Notes: a model not told the origin generated them from the letters alone. Numbered from the stretch's first letter, positions 51,826 through 60,911 are shown. The stretch: DNA of 64,000 nucleotides from Levilactobacillus suantsaiihabitans (GCF_004745505.1 NZ_RKLX01000003.1:1-64000), one strand, 5' to 3'. Translations and numbers: made by a program.

Positions 51826-53463
51826 ATGGCTGACGCACAGTGGTGGCAACACGCGGTGGGATATGAAATCTACCCGCAAAGTTTTTTGGATAGTAACCAT
51901 GACGGTGTGGGTGATCTGCCCGGCATCCAAACGAAAATCTCATACTTAACTTCCCTGGGTGTCGACTTTGTTTGGCTGTCTGCATTTTACCCCTCCGGTC
52001 AGGTGGACAGTGGCTACGACGTGACGGATTACCGCGGCATTGACCCCCAATACGGCACCTTGGCGGACTTTACCGACTTGGTCACGGCGTTTCACGCGGC
52101 GAACATCAAAGTGGTGATCGACTTGGCGTTGAATCATACGTCCAGCCAACACCCGTGGTTCCAAGCCGCCGTGCATGATACCACGAGCCCCTACCACGAC
52201 TACTACATCTGGCGTCCGGCTACGGCCACGACACGTCCCAACAATTGGGAGTCCATCTTCGGTGGGTCAGCCTGGACCTATGTCCCCGCCGTGGATGCGG
52301 CTTATCTGCACACCTTTGCTGAGGACCAGCCAGACTTAAATTGGGAAAATCCCGCCGTGCGCCGTGAAATGGCGGCCACGATTCAGTGGTGGGCGGACCG
52401 GGGAATCGATGGTGTGCGATTAGATGGCGTCACGCATTTAAAAAAGCGCCAAGACTTCGCCAACGTCGGTCATCCGCGAGTGGACTACTATCAAGACGTG
52501 ACGGGCACCGACGTGTTTCTTGCCGACTTACAGCCGGTATTGAAACGCAACAACCTGTTCGTCATCGGTGAAGCGGGCGGCATCGACATGACCACCGCAC
52601 AACGCTGGCTGGACCCGCAACAGGGGTTCTTCCACCTTCTGCTAGAATTTGATCACGTGCACTTCTGGGAAAAGGCTGAGCCGAAGCTACCAGTTGCGGC
52701 GTTACGAGCGACTCTTTCCAAATGGCAATTTGGCTTGGAAAAGAGTGGCTGGAACGCCTTGTTCATTGAAAATCACGATTTACCACGCGCTGTTTCATAC
52801 TATGGCGATCCGGTCAATTACCGCCGGCGTTCCGCTAAGGCACTGGCTTTGTGGTACCTGTTGATGAAGGGGACCCCGTTTATTTATCAGGGCCAAGAAC
52901 TCGGCCTACCGAACGCCGGTTTCACGCAGATCAGTCAGTATCGTGACCTCGACAGTCGGCTGTACTACCAGCAACAACGGGCCGCAGGGGTACCGGAAAA
53001 ACAGGTGTTGGCCCAACTGGCCATGCGCAGCCGGGACAATGCCCGGACGCCCATGCCGTGGACCCATCAACGTTACGGCGGCTTTTCGGACCACGAACCG
53101 TGGATTCAGCTGGCACCGGGCACCGAACAGATCAACGTGGAACGCGAAAGTCACGACCCGCATTCGGTCTTGACGTTCTATCAACAGCTGATTCGGCTGA
53201 AAAAGTCTGTTCCGGCCCTGGAACAAGGTCGCTATGAGTTGATCGATACCCGTGATGACCAGCTGTACGTTTACCGGCGTACCTTGAACGGGGATAACTG
53301 GCTGGTCGTTGTGAACATGAGCGACCAGGTCGCCACGACGCAGGAGTTTGATTTGACGACCAGCGAATTGATTTTCACCAACACGGAAGTGGACGCGGAT
53401 TCGGATGATTTGGAAATTCATCCTTGGGAGGCTCGGTTGTACCACTTACGGAAATTGGAGTAG
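51826..53463 (+). CDS. GH13 alpha-glucosidase (oligo-1,6-glucosidase type)
   Basis: A 545-residue cytoplasmic glycoside hydrolase: VGYEIYPQSFLDSNHDGVGDLPGI opens the barrel, and IDLALNHTSSQHPWF is region I. DGVRLDG carries the nucleophile Asp, VIGEAGG the acid/base Glu, and IENHDLPR the third carboxylate. These are the four GH13 regions in the order seen in MalL/DexB-like enzymes (GH13_31-related). Region V-type QYRDLDS and TPMPWTHQRYGGF also fit. It would release glucose from short alpha-glucosides. ATG 51826 follows AAGGAAG. No sugar transporter is next to it. Confidence 0.88.
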   Translation: MADAQWWQHAVGYEIYPQSFLDSNHDGVGDLPGIQTKISYLTSLGVDFVWLSAFYPSGQVDSGYDVTDYRGIDPQYGTLADFTDLVTAFHAANIKVVIDLALNHTSSQHPWFQAAVHDTTSPYHDYYIWRPATATTRPNNWESIFGGSAWTYVPAVDAAYLHTFAEDQPDLNWENPAVRREMAATIQWWADRGIDGVRLDGVTHLKKRQDFANVGHPRVDYYQDVTGTDVFLADLQPVLKRNNLFVIGEAGGIDMTTAQRWLDPQQGFFHLLLEFDHVHFWEKAEPKLPVAALRATLSKWQFGLEKSGWNALFIENHDLPRAVSYYGDPVNYRRRSAKALALWYLLMKGTPFIYQGQELGLPNAGFTQISQYRDLDSRLYYQQQRAAGVPEKQVLAQLAMRSRDNARTPMPWTHQRYGGFSDHEPWIQLAPGTEQINVERESHDPHSVLTFYQQLIRLKKSVPALEQGRYELIDTRDDQLYVYRRTLNGDNWLVVVNMSDQVATTQEFDLTTSELIFTNTEVDADSDDLEIHPWEARLYHLRKLE

Positions 53464-53489
53464 GTTGAAAAAAAACAAGTGAAACAGGC

Positions 53490-53521
53490 GGAACCGAATG
53501 CAACTCCTCGGTTCCCTTTTT
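53490..53521 (+). terminator. Terminator of the alpha-glucosidase gene
   Basis: GGAACCGA and TCGGTTCC around 10 bases, then CTTTTT. Confidence 0.85.
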
Positions 53522-53648
53522 ACATGGTAAACTTTTTTATTAAATTGTGGTTTTCTGCTTGCATTTCAGCAAGTTGTTCTTTATTATTAAATGTATAGAT
53601 ATTTCTATGGGGTCAACCATTTTGCGTATTGCTAGTCGTGTTAACTAT

Positions 53649-53660
53649 CTAACCGGTTAG
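53649..53660. promoter_or_regulatory. Candidate MarR operator CTAACCGGTTAG
   Basis: A perfect 12-base palindrome 29 bases before the MarR gene at 53690. It shares the CTAAC/GTTAG half-site idea with the palindrome at 57626. Confidence 0.5.
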
Positions 53661-53689
53661 CAAAGTGAAGATAAGGATATGATAATACT

Positions 53690-54157
53690 ATGAAGAGTAA
53701 GGTCGTTCATGCGGAAAGTTTCTTTGAATCTTTCATGGAGTTGAAACGAGAACTAGAGAAGGCAGCAACCCGATTCCAACGAACCATGGGGATTTCAGTG
53801 GATCAATATGCGATTTTACACCATATTTTGGAGAACCCAGGGAAGCTCACTTCCGCCACTGTCGCTGATAGTCGCGGCATTTCGCGGGCAGCCGTTTCTC
53901 GGGGAATTTCACAGCTCATTCGCCGGGGGTATGTGGTTCAGAGCTATCAAAGTTCTGACCGGCGCGTTCGGCCACTGTCGTTAACGGCTAGTGGTGAACA
54001 GTTAGAAATCAAGTGTCACGAGGCGTTAGACGTCGCCGCGGAGACCATGAGTCAGGTGACGTTAGATGATAGTGGCAGTCAATATACAGTTGGTCAGTTG
54101 ACCAAGATGTTAAGTGCGCTGACGGTCAAAGAAGACCCCGAAGACCAGAAAGCGTAA
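53690..54157 (+). CDS. MarR-family transcriptional regulator
   Basis: A 155-residue regulator with the MarR fold: N-terminal dimer helix (FFESFMELKRELEKAATRFQ), winged helix with LTSATVADSRGISRAAVSRGISQLIRRGYV and wing QSSDRRVRPLSLTASG, then a C-terminal helix. No cysteine suited to redox sensing in the DNA-binding part; one Cys in EIKCHE at the start of the C-terminal helix. It lies alone between two terminators, so its targets cannot be inferred beyond likely autoregulation. Confidence 0.82.
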   Translation: MKSKVVHAESFFESFMELKRELEKAATRFQRTMGISVDQYAILHHILENPGKLTSATVADSRGISRAAVSRGISQLIRRGYVVQSYQSSDRRVRPLSLTASGEQLEIKCHEALDVAAETMSQVTLDDSGSQYTVGQLTKMLSALTVKEDPEDQKA

Positions 54158-54178
54158 AACGATTTAGATTTTAACTCC

Positions 54179-54214
54179 AGAGAATTGGTCGAACGCGACC
54201 AATTCTCTTTTTTT
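54179..54214 (+). terminator. Strong terminator after the MarR gene
   Basis: AGAGAATTGGTCG, loop AACG, CGACCAATTCTCT and a T-run. Confidence 0.95.
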
Positions 54215-54358
54215 AGCCAAATCAAATGAGATGTGAGAATGGGTTTTTAACGAATTTGTCCGTTTAAAACGATGACGGTTAACAGTTCAAAAATGCCGCC
54301 GCTTTTTTTAAAGGACGTGGTACACTGGACGTAACGATGGCAGAGAAGAGGAATTCCC

Positions 54359-55276
54359 ATGATTGTCGAGAGAAAAATTGGAACGGGCGAGCAAAATCTA
54401 GTCTGGGTCATGGCCATGATCGAAGACGATAGCGATAAAGACGCCCTACAGGTGACGTACGGTTTGACCGATGAAATTTTGACCTACGTGACCGACGTGA
54501 ATGAACGGTCGCACTATGACCGCGATGAATACCTGAATACGCAACTGTTCGTGCTCCACGTGCCGGTCGTGGTCGACCAGGTGTCGCAACGCTACATCAC
54601 GCGGCCCGTGACCTTTTTGTTGAAGGGCAATCAGGTCTTTTCCATCACCACCAAGCGGACGCAGTGGGTGAATCAGACGTTAAGCGAGCGGATGAAACTG
54701 AAACAAATTTCCGATACCAACGAGTTCATGTTGATCGGTCTGTTCATTTTGTTCGACCAGTTCATTCCCCCAATTCGCAAGATCAATGCGGAACAAAATC
54801 GGCTGGACAAACAACTGAATCAGGCGCCCGACAACAAGGACCTGATTGCACTGTCCAACCTGCAACAAAGCCTGGCGTATTTCGTGAGTGCCACGCGCAA
54901 CAACGCCATGATGGTGGTCAACCTCAGCAGTACGCCATTTGGTAAGCAACTGTCGGATAAGAATTCGGAGCACTTGGCGGATGCCGTGATTGAAGCCCGG
55001 CAAACCTCTGAAATGACGGCGATTGAGGCGGACGTAGTCGACCGGATCTCAAATACGTTTAACAACGTGCTGAACAACAACCTGAACGACACCATGAAGT
55101 TCTTGACGATTTGGTCGCTGGTCTTGACGATTCCCACGATCATCACCGGGTTCTATGGGATGAACGTGAAACTGCCCTTTGCCAACGATACCATCTCGTG
55201 GCTCTTCACGGTGGTAATGATGCTGGGCATTATGGGCGTTGTCGCCTTGCTGTTGCGGCACCGGCATTTTTGGTAA
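54359..55276 (+). CDS. CorA-family divalent-metal transporter
   Basis: A 305-residue CorA/Mit-type channel. The cytoplasmic alpha/beta N-terminal domain (1-235) contains long helices (TEAETRQTSEMTAIEADVV-like region about 205-235). Two C-terminal helices follow: FLTIWSLVLTIPTIITGFYGMN, with the family YGMN motif at the pore mouth, and LFTVVMMLGIMGVVALLL. Basic residues at the C-terminus (RHRHFW) are typical. It imports Mg2+ or Co2+ as a pentamer. RBS AGAAGAGGA precedes ATG 54359. Confidence 0.88.
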   Translation: MIVERKIGTGEQNLVWVMAMIEDDSDKDALQVTYGLTDEILTYVTDVNERSHYDRDEYLNTQLFVLHVPVVVDQVSQRYITRPVTFLLKGNQVFSITTKRTQWVNQTLSERMKLKQISDTNEFMLIGLFILFDQFIPPIRKINAEQNRLDKQLNQAPDNKDLIALSNLQQSLAYFVSATRNNAMMVVNLSSTPFGKQLSDKNSEHLADAVIEARQTSEMTAIEADVVDRISNTFNNVLNNNLNDTMKFLTIWSLVLTIPTIITGFYGMNVKLPFANDTISWLFTVVMMLGIMGVVALLLRHRHFW

Positions 55277-55315
55277 AACCGCTAGTGGCGGCTGAAATAA
55301 GATTAGGTTCACTGA

Positions 55316-55347
55316 GAGTCTGGGAGTGCCTAGCCTAGGCTCTTTTT
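55316..55347 (+). terminator. Terminator of the CorA-like gene
   Basis: GAGTCTGGG pairs with CCTAGGCTC (two G:T), then T5. Confidence 0.75.
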
Positions 55348-55397
55348 GCGTTGGGTCAAGATGCTGGGACGAGTCCCGCCGCAACCCGCGTCAGGAC

Positions 55398-55411
55398 TGT
55401 AACCGCTAACA
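55398..55411 (+). promoter_or_regulatory. cre site upstream of the pyruvate oxidase gene
   Basis: TGTAACCGCTAACA fits the CcpA operator consensus TGWNANCGNTNWCA at all fixed positions. It lies about 145 bases before the start codon, which suggests carbon-source control of the oxidase. Confidence 0.65.
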
Positions 55412-55555
55412 AGTGCATTTAATCACTTACAAAAAGTAAGTCAAATTACTGGCCTTTTCGTTGGTGGGGGACTATGATGTTACCAATCAATGATTTCGGG
55501 GTGTTCGACCACGCATGGCGGCCGCCCATCCTTACCACAAGGGAGCGCGATTTAG

Positions 55556-57316
55556 ATGTCAAAGATGATTGCTGGACAAGCGTTAGTGAAGGTTTTAGAA
55601 GCCTGGGACGTTAACCATATTTACGGGATTCCTGGTGGCTCAATCAATCATACGGTTGAAGGGTTGTACCTAGAAAAGGCCAATATCGATTATATTCAGG
55701 TGCGCCATGAAGAAGTGGGGGCCTTAGCCGCCGCGGCCGATGCGAAATTCACTGGTAAGGTTGGCGTGGCCTTTGGGTCTGCCGGCCCCGGTGCCACCCA
55801 CCTGTTTAACGGTCTGTATGACGCCAAGATGGATCACGTGCCGATGTTGGCATTGGTTGGCCAGGTGCCCCAGGCCGCGATGAACACGAATTATTTCCAA
55901 GAAATGGATGAAACACCGATGTTCAGTGACGTGGCTGTGTACAATCGGACGGCCACCACGGCGGCACAACTGCCGTACGTCGTGAACCAAGCGATTCGCG
56001 AAGCCTACCGGCAAAAGGGGCCAGCGGTCGTCATCATCCCCGAAAATTTAGCCGCTGAAGAGATCGACTACGAACCGGTTAAGACACCTAACGTCGTCTC
56101 GAATTCCTTTACGCAACAGATCGACCCGGCCGCCATTCAAGAAACATTGAAGCTGTTGAAGGCGGCCAAGCATCCACTGGTCTACGCAGGCCGGGGCTTG
56201 CTGGGAGCGCGCGCTGAACTGGTCCAATTCAGTGAACAGTTCAACCTGCCCGTGTTAAACACGGTGCCCGCGACTGGTGTCATTCCGACAAATCATCCCA
56301 ACGCCATCGGAACCTTTGGCCGGCTCGGGTCCAAGTCGGGCTTTGAAGCCCTGCAACATACCGACCTGATTCTGTTCTTAGGGTCCGAGTTCCCCTTTGC
56401 CCAATTCTGGCCGAAGGATATCAAGATTGTTCAAGTCAATAACAATTCCTTTGATATTGGCAAGATGGTTCCCGTTGATTACGCCGTCTTGAGCGATGCT
56501 AAGAGCTTCCTACAGGCGATGAATGCCACGGGTGAAACATTACCTGAAACAGCTTGGTTGACTGCTAACCGGCAAAACAAGCAAAACTGGAACCACTGGC
56601 TGGATCAATTGGCCGCAGATGACAGCAATGGCCTGGCGCCCGAAGCCGTCACCAAGAAGATTGCGTCAATGGTGGGCCCTAAGGATACCTATGGGGTCGA
56701 CACTGGGAACGTTTCCGAATGGGCGGTCCGCGGTTTGCCAATGGATCAGCAGCAACGTTTCGCCTTATCCGGGCTGTTTGCCACGATGGGCTACGGCCTG
56801 CCAGCCGGGTTAGCCGGGGCCTTGAGCGTTCCAGATGCCCAGGCCTGGTCACTGTCCGGTGACGGGGGCTTCGCGATGGTGGCACCCGATATCATTACTG
56901 AAGCGCGTTACGGCTTGCCGGTCATCAACGTGGTCTTCAGTAACCGGCGTTTCGGCTTCATCTACCGCGAACAGATCGACACCAAGCAACACTTGTACGG
57001 GGTCGATTTGACCGATGCCGATTGGGCCAAGGTGGCTGAAGGGCTGGGCGGTATCGGCTTTACCGTTACCAACAACGCCGAGGTCGCTGAGGTCTTCGAT
57101 CAAATCAAGGACCTGCAGGCCAAGGGCAACCGCAAGCCAATCGTGGTCAACGCCGTCATCAAGGACGATGATCCGATTGGGACGGCCTTCATGCCACTCG
57201 ATCCGAAGTTGTATGGGCAAGACGCCGTTGACGCTTACGCCAAGGAAAATCACATCGACACGACCCAGCAACCTTCCTTAGGAGAGCTGTTGCGGGCGCA
57301 GGGTGACAATCTTTAA
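55556..57316 (+). CDS. spxB: Pyruvate oxidase
   Basis: A 586-residue TPP/FAD enzyme converting pyruvate, phosphate and oxygen to acetyl phosphate, CO2 and H2O2. The catalytic Glu lies in VRHEEVGALAAAAD (near residue 58). GSAGPGATHLFNGLYDAKMDHVPMLALVGQ is the N-domain, RGLLGARAEL the FAD domain, and LSGDGGFAMVAPDIITEARYGLPVINVVFSN the TPP-binding GDG...N motif. Length matches lactobacillus and pneumococcal Pox/SpxB. AAGGGAG precedes the ATG. The product supports ATP from acetate under air and releases peroxide; the DyP peroxidase gene lies 24 kb away. The symbol is by family. Confidence 0.92.
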   Translation: MSKMIAGQALVKVLEAWDVNHIYGIPGGSINHTVEGLYLEKANIDYIQVRHEEVGALAAAADAKFTGKVGVAFGSAGPGATHLFNGLYDAKMDHVPMLALVGQVPQAAMNTNYFQEMDETPMFSDVAVYNRTATTAAQLPYVVNQAIREAYRQKGPAVVIIPENLAAEEIDYEPVKTPNVVSNSFTQQIDPAAIQETLKLLKAAKHPLVYAGRGLLGARAELVQFSEQFNLPVLNTVPATGVIPTNHPNAIGTFGRLGSKSGFEALQHTDLILFLGSEFPFAQFWPKDIKIVQVNNNSFDIGKMVPVDYAVLSDAKSFLQAMNATGETLPETAWLTANRQNKQNWNHWLDQLAADDSNGLAPEAVTKKIASMVGPKDTYGVDTGNVSEWAVRGLPMDQQQRFALSGLFATMGYGLPAGLAGALSVPDAQAWSLSGDGGFAMVAPDIITEARYGLPVINVVFSNRRFGFIYREQIDTKQHLYGVDLTDADWAKVAEGLGGIGFTVTNNAEVAEVFDQIKDLQAKGNRKPIVVNAVIKDDDPIGTAFMPLDPKLYGQDAVDAYAKENHIDTTQQPSLGELLRAQGDNL

Positions 57317-57334
57317 TTGAATTATGAAACGAAG

Positions 57335-57458
57335 GAGAGTGAGACAAAAGGCGATTAGCCGGCGAGCATTAAGGCTGATAACCGAAAAATCCTGGTCTTG
57401 GATTGTTCGGTTATCAGGTTTAAGCGGAACCGGCTGCCTTTTGGCACACGTTTCAGCT
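57335..57458 (+). repeat. A element, copy 7 (forward), after the pyruvate oxidase stop
   Basis: Stems AAAAGGC...GCCTTTT, AGCCGG...CCGGCT and CTGATAACC...GGTTATCAG. It begins 19 bases after the stop codon. Confidence 0.85.
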
Positions 57459-57474
57459 AAGTAAAGGTGAAAGA

Positions 57475-57512
57475 AACGAGCTTGGGAGATTTTATTCCAG
57501 GCTCGTTTTTTT
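57475..57512 (+). terminator. Terminator of the pyruvate oxidase transcript
   Basis: ACGAGCTTGG...CCAGGCTCGT, then T6. It lies after the A element, so the A element would be within the mRNA. Confidence 0.85.
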
Positions 57513-57625
57513 GGCCAGCGTGTACCAGTTGGCGGAACGTTTCGGCATCGCCTTGAGGTGTAAAATTCTACCCCGGGCTCGTTTCACAAATCTCCCCTTG
57601 AAAATCAGCCACCAATCGCTTAAAA

Positions 57626-57643
57626 TTGTTAGCTGACTAACAA
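57626..57643. promoter_or_regulatory. MarR operator TTGTTAG-N4-CTAACAA
   Basis: Perfect 7-bp arms around CTGA, touching the RBS of the MarR gene at 57661. Size and place suit autorepression of the MarR/exporter operon. Confidence 0.75.
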
Positions 57644-57660
57644 AAAGGAGGACGATTCTC

Positions 57661-58092
57661 ATGACCGAACGCCGGTTAGGGGCTTGGCTGCGTGATGCCG
57701 AGCACCAAATGAACCAAGAAATGAACGATTTTGCCCGCCAATACGGGTTGACGGGGATGCAGCTATCCTTGGTCGACTTTTTGGGCCGTCATCCCACGGC
57801 GACCGTGTTTCAGGTCGACCTGGAACACGAATTTCACGTGCAACGGTCGACGGCCTCACTGCTCGTGAAACGCATGGTGGAACGCGACCTGGTCACCCGG
57901 GTGGTGGCTGCTAGTGATAGTCGCAAACGGCAACTGCGGCTGACGCCTAAGGGCCAGCAGTTGGTGCCCATCGTGCAACAACATTTGGAACAACAGGATG
58001 CCAAGATGGTGGCCGACCTAACAGCCGGGGAGGCACGGGCCTTTCGCCACGCCTTACGCAACATCAGTCAGTGGCACACGACAAAGGAGTGA
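57661..58092 (+). CDS. MarR-family repressor of the exporter operon
   Basis: A 143-residue MarR-type regulator: WLRDAEHQMNQEMNDFARQYGLTGMQLSLVDFL dimer helix and helix 2, recognition region TVFQVDLEHEFHVQRSTASLLVKRMVERDLV, wing AASDSRKRQLRLTPKG. No cysteine, so it probably senses a small ligand. AAAAGGAGG precedes ATG 57661. The exporter gene starts 7 bases after the stop, and the operator at 57626 overlaps the promoter region, so the protein most likely represses both genes until a toxic compound is present. Confidence 0.85.
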   Translation: MTERRLGAWLRDAEHQMNQEMNDFARQYGLTGMQLSLVDFLGRHPTATVFQVDLEHEFHVQRSTASLLVKRMVERDLVTRVVAASDSRKRQLRLTPKGQQLVPIVQQHLEQQDAKMVADLTAGEARAFRHALRNISQWHTTKE

Positions 58093-58099
58093 TAGCGAA

Positions 58100-59488
58100 A
58101 TGACGAAAGAAAAAATTGACCCGCGCGTGGTGGGGGCGGTCCTGGCGACCGGCTTGATGTCGCTGAGTGGCGTCATCGTGGAGACCGCGATGAACATCAC
58201 CTTTCCCACGCTCATGGACCAGTTTCAGGTGACCACGGGGACGGTCCAGTGGATGACCACGCTGTACCTGTTGATTGTGGCCTGTATCGTGCCCGTTTCA
58301 TCTTATTTGAAACGCCGCTTTAAATTGAAACAACTCTTCGTGGTGGCCAACCTCTTATTCATCACCGGGTTGGTCATCGACGCCTGTGCGACCAGCTTTT
58401 CCTGGCTGTTGGCAGGCCGGGCCATTCAAGGTTTTGGGACTGGGATCGCCTTGCCGTTGATGTTTAACATCATCTTGGAACAGGTGCCGCTCAGCCGCAT
58501 TGGGATGATGACCGGGGTCGGTACGCTGATCACGGCGATTGGCCCCGCCATTGGGCCGACGTACGGCGGGGTGCTGGTCACTCATTTGAATTGGCGCTAT
58601 ATTTTTTGGATTTTGTTGCCGTTTTTGATCGTGTCATTTTTCGTGGGGATCAAGACGATTCGCCAGGTATCCCCTACGCAAGCGGAACACTTTGATTTTT
58701 GGAGCATGCTGGGGGTCATCGTCACGTTTGCCGGGCTGATCTTTGGGTTTAGCTCGCTGAGTGATCAGCCATTTTTGAGTTGGTCGGTGGGCGGTGCCAT
58801 GGCCCTCGGACTGGTGGGCCTCATCTTCTTCGTGCGACGGTCGCAACACCAAGCCCAGCCGTTGATTCACCTGCAAGCCCTCGCCAATCCGGCGTTTGCC
58901 TGGCACCTGCTGGCGTTTTTCCTCCTGCAGATCACCGCACTGGGGCTGTCATTTGTTCTGCCGAATTACCTGCAGCTGGTCGATCACCAATCCGCCTTTA
59001 TCGCGGGGCTGGTGGTCCTGCCCGGGGCGGTGATTGGGGCTGCGTTTTCGCCGATCGGTGGCCACATTTTAGACCGGTTCGGCGCCAAACGCCCAATTCT
59101 GCTGGGGCTCGGCCTGGTCGTCGTGATGTTGCTCATCATGACCGTCGGCGCCAAGGACCTGTCCGCCTGGGCCATTCTCGGGCTGTATGTGGGCTATATG
59201 ATCGGTGTCGGCTCATCATTCGGTAACATCATGACGGACGGCTTAAAACAGCTCTCAGCCACGCTCAAGGCCGATGGCAACGCCTTGATGAATGCGATGC
59301 AACAGTTTGCCGGCGCCATGGGGACCGCCATCGTGTCCGCCATGATTGCGGCCAGCCAAGCCGGCAATGCAGGCAGCACGGCGGTCAAAACGGCAACCGG
59401 GTCGCAGTGGGCCTTATGGGTCTTAACGATTGCCGGCCTGGGGGCTTTATTAAGCATGCTCATCGCGCTGAAACGCAACCAGCACTAA
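58100..59488 (+). CDS. DHA2-family (EmrB/QacA) multidrug exporter
   Basis: A 462-residue MFS transporter with 14 helices. Motif A-like loop SSYLKRRFKLKQLFV after helix 2, the DHA2 phrase AGRAIQGFGTGIALPLMFNII, and motif C MTGVGTLITAIGPAIGPTYGG (drug:H+ antiporter). First helix motif VIVETAMNITFPTLMDQF is typical of the family. It would use proton flow to expel drugs or bile-like compounds. ATG 58100 is 7 bases after the MarR stop; the RBS AAGGAG overlaps the end of marR. Confidence 0.88.
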   Translation: MTKEKIDPRVVGAVLATGLMSLSGVIVETAMNITFPTLMDQFQVTTGTVQWMTTLYLLIVACIVPVSSYLKRRFKLKQLFVVANLLFITGLVIDACATSFSWLLAGRAIQGFGTGIALPLMFNIILEQVPLSRIGMMTGVGTLITAIGPAIGPTYGGVLVTHLNWRYIFWILLPFLIVSFFVGIKTIRQVSPTQAEHFDFWSMLGVIVTFAGLIFGFSSLSDQPFLSWSVGGAMALGLVGLIFFVRRSQHQAQPLIHLQALANPAFAWHLLAFFLLQITALGLSFVLPNYLQLVDHQSAFIAGLVVLPGAVIGAAFSPIGGHILDRFGAKRPILLGLGLVVVMLLIMTVGAKDLSAWAILGLYVGYMIGVGSSFGNIMTDGLKQLSATLKADGNALMNAMQQFAGAMGTAIVSAMIAASQAGNAGSTAVKTATGSQWALWVLTIAGLGALLSMLIALKRNQH

Positions 59489-59527
59489 GCTTTAGACAAA
59501 TTTAATGGCCTTAGATCATCACGTTGG

Positions 59528-59571
59528 TAACGCTACTATCCTAACCATTAGGAGTGGCGTTATTTTTATTT
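59528..59571 (+). terminator. Terminator of the MarR/exporter operon
   Basis: AACGCTACT...AGTGGCGTT (one G:T), then ATTTTTATTT. Confidence 0.75.
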
Positions 59572-59638
59572 AAGCTCAGCCATGCTACAATTCAGAACCA
59601 AATAAAGCCAACCGGCTACGGAAAGTGAGGCGATTTAA

Positions 59639-60061
59639 ATGAAGTTTGATTGGCGATACGCTTTTCATTCCTTTTGGTTTCTGATGGCGCTGATGGTCCT
59701 GTTGAGCTTAACCACGGCGGTCGATCACGTGCACGGGGTGCGGATCGCGTTGGGCGTGATCTTTGGTTTCTTGCTGGTCGACGGTCTGTGGACGTGGCAA
59801 TACCCTTACTTTAATCGGCTAGGGCGGCAGGGGGCATCGGCGATGATCAACCTGGTCTTGTTTGTGATCATTGCCGCATTTACGCTGGCCTTCAAGCAAG
59901 AATGGTCAGCCAGTGTCTGGGGATTCATGAGCTTCTGGCTCGCTAGCATCGGCGGTACAATTGACGGCTACTTAGCTCGGCCCACCAAGATTTTGGCCAG
60001 CCAGACCCGCGGCGACCTGCGGAAAAAAGCCGAGATCTTGCAAAATTCCTCACGTTTGTAA
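59639..60061 (+). CDS. Small integral membrane protein, unknown function
   Basis: A 140-residue protein with four predicted helices (FHSFWFLMALMVLLSLTTAV; IALGVIFGFLLVDGLW; MINLVLFVIIAAFTLAF; GFMSFWLASIGGTIDGYLA) and a basic C-terminal tail. No family is recognised. GAAAGTGAGG precedes ATG 59639. It lies alone between the exporter terminator and a BC-element half. Confidence 0.6.
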   Translation: MKFDWRYAFHSFWFLMALMVLLSLTTAVDHVHGVRIALGVIFGFLLVDGLWTWQYPYFNRLGRQGASAMINLVLFVIIAAFTLAFKQEWSASVWGFMSFWLASIGGTIDGYLARPTKILASQTRGDLRKKAEILQNSSRL

Positions 60062-60064
60062 TGG

Positions 60065-60385
60065 TGGTTGAAGGTTGAAAGACAAAAATCGGCGATTAGT
60101 TGTTGACAGCGTCATAGCGGGAACTGGTCGCCTACCGTTCGCCAAATATGGGTTGGAACGCTGGGGCGGACGGGTCGAGCCAAAGGACGGTCTCGACACC
60201 TCGCTTTGAGCCGGAAAACACGTCTCAAAGACGCCAGTTGTCTAAGCGGCATGAACCGCGCCGCTAAGACAACTCCCACGGCTGAACCCATATTTGGCGA
60301 ACTCTCGGCTACAGAAGTGCTTGCCAACAATGATTGCCTTAACCCTTGGCAGCAGACGTGTTAATTCTAGTTTCAACTTTCAGGT
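60065..60385 (-). repeat. BC element, C half only (reverse)
   Basis: Outer stem 60137-60154 with 60285-60302 (GTTCGCCAAATATGGGTT, exact). Inner AGTTGTCTAAGCGGC...GCCGCTAAGACAACT and TTTGAGCC...GTCTCAAAG. The tail repeat GGTTGAAAGAC is at the left edge (60072-60082) and a related CAACTTTCAGG at the right. Confidence 0.8.
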
Positions 60386-60410
60386 TGCAGTTGAATGATG
60401 GTGTGCGCGA

Positions 60411-60439
60411 AAGTCTGGGCTACGGTCCGGGCTTTTTTT
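60411..60439 (+). terminator. Terminator-like hairpin
   Basis: AGTCTGG and CCGGGCT (two G:T), then T6. It may end the transcript of the 140-aa membrane protein gene after reading through the repeat. Confidence 0.6.
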
Positions 60440-60539
60440 GTGGGTGAGGCCAAACGCCTTCGCCAGCGGTACCGGTGAGAGTGGTGAGCGCGTCAACTGT
60501 CTCTGGACGGTGGCAGGCGGCCAGTTTAAAGTAACCCGC

Positions 60540-60573
60540 CAAAAAAGGCCGCTCACCAGGAAGGCAAGCGGCC
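60540..60573 (-). terminator. Terminator of the 82-aa gene
   Basis: On the minus strand GGCCGCT...AGCGGCC, followed by T6. Confidence 0.85.
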
Positions 60574-60596
60574 GGAGATTTTTAGATTAAAGGATG

Positions 60597-60845
60597 TTAC
60601 TCGGCGGCATAAGTCCAGTCGTAGGACAGGAGCTGGTGGAACCGTTCGCCGATGGGGACCCACAGCTTGGCTTTCGCAATGTTGCTAATGGATTCCCAGA
60701 ACAGCGGGTCCTTGCGCTCCTTGTCGCTCAGGTTAATGTTGACGTAGCTCCCGGCTTCCGTTTTCGCGATTACGTAGGGATAGAACACCTTGGTAATTTG
60801 AGCGGGAGTGATGCTCTTAATTTTTGGATTGTCATCAATCAGCAT
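60597..60845 (-). CDS. Small hypothetical protein, 82 aa, likely TCS target
   Basis: An 82-residue soluble protein (LIDDNPKIKSITPAQITKV at its N-terminus, ending HQLLSYDWTYAAE) with no signal or membrane segment. I start at ATG 60845 because AAAGGAAG lies 7 bases upstream; the ATG at 60863 has no RBS. TATACT on the minus strand at 60880-60875 would be the -10 box. Upstream are three direct repeats that match the pattern in front of the gene at 63698, so the two-component system next door probably regulates it. Function unknown. Confidence 0.65.
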   Translation of the reverse strand: MLIDDNPKIKSITPAQITKVFYPYVIAKTEAGSYVNINLSDKERKDPLFWESISNIAKAKLWVPIGERFHQLLSYDWTYAAE

Positions 60846-60911
60846 AAGCACGCTTCCTTTCATTTGATGGATTCAGTATACCGAGAAAAGGTAGCGATAA
60901 CCACCAAGTTT

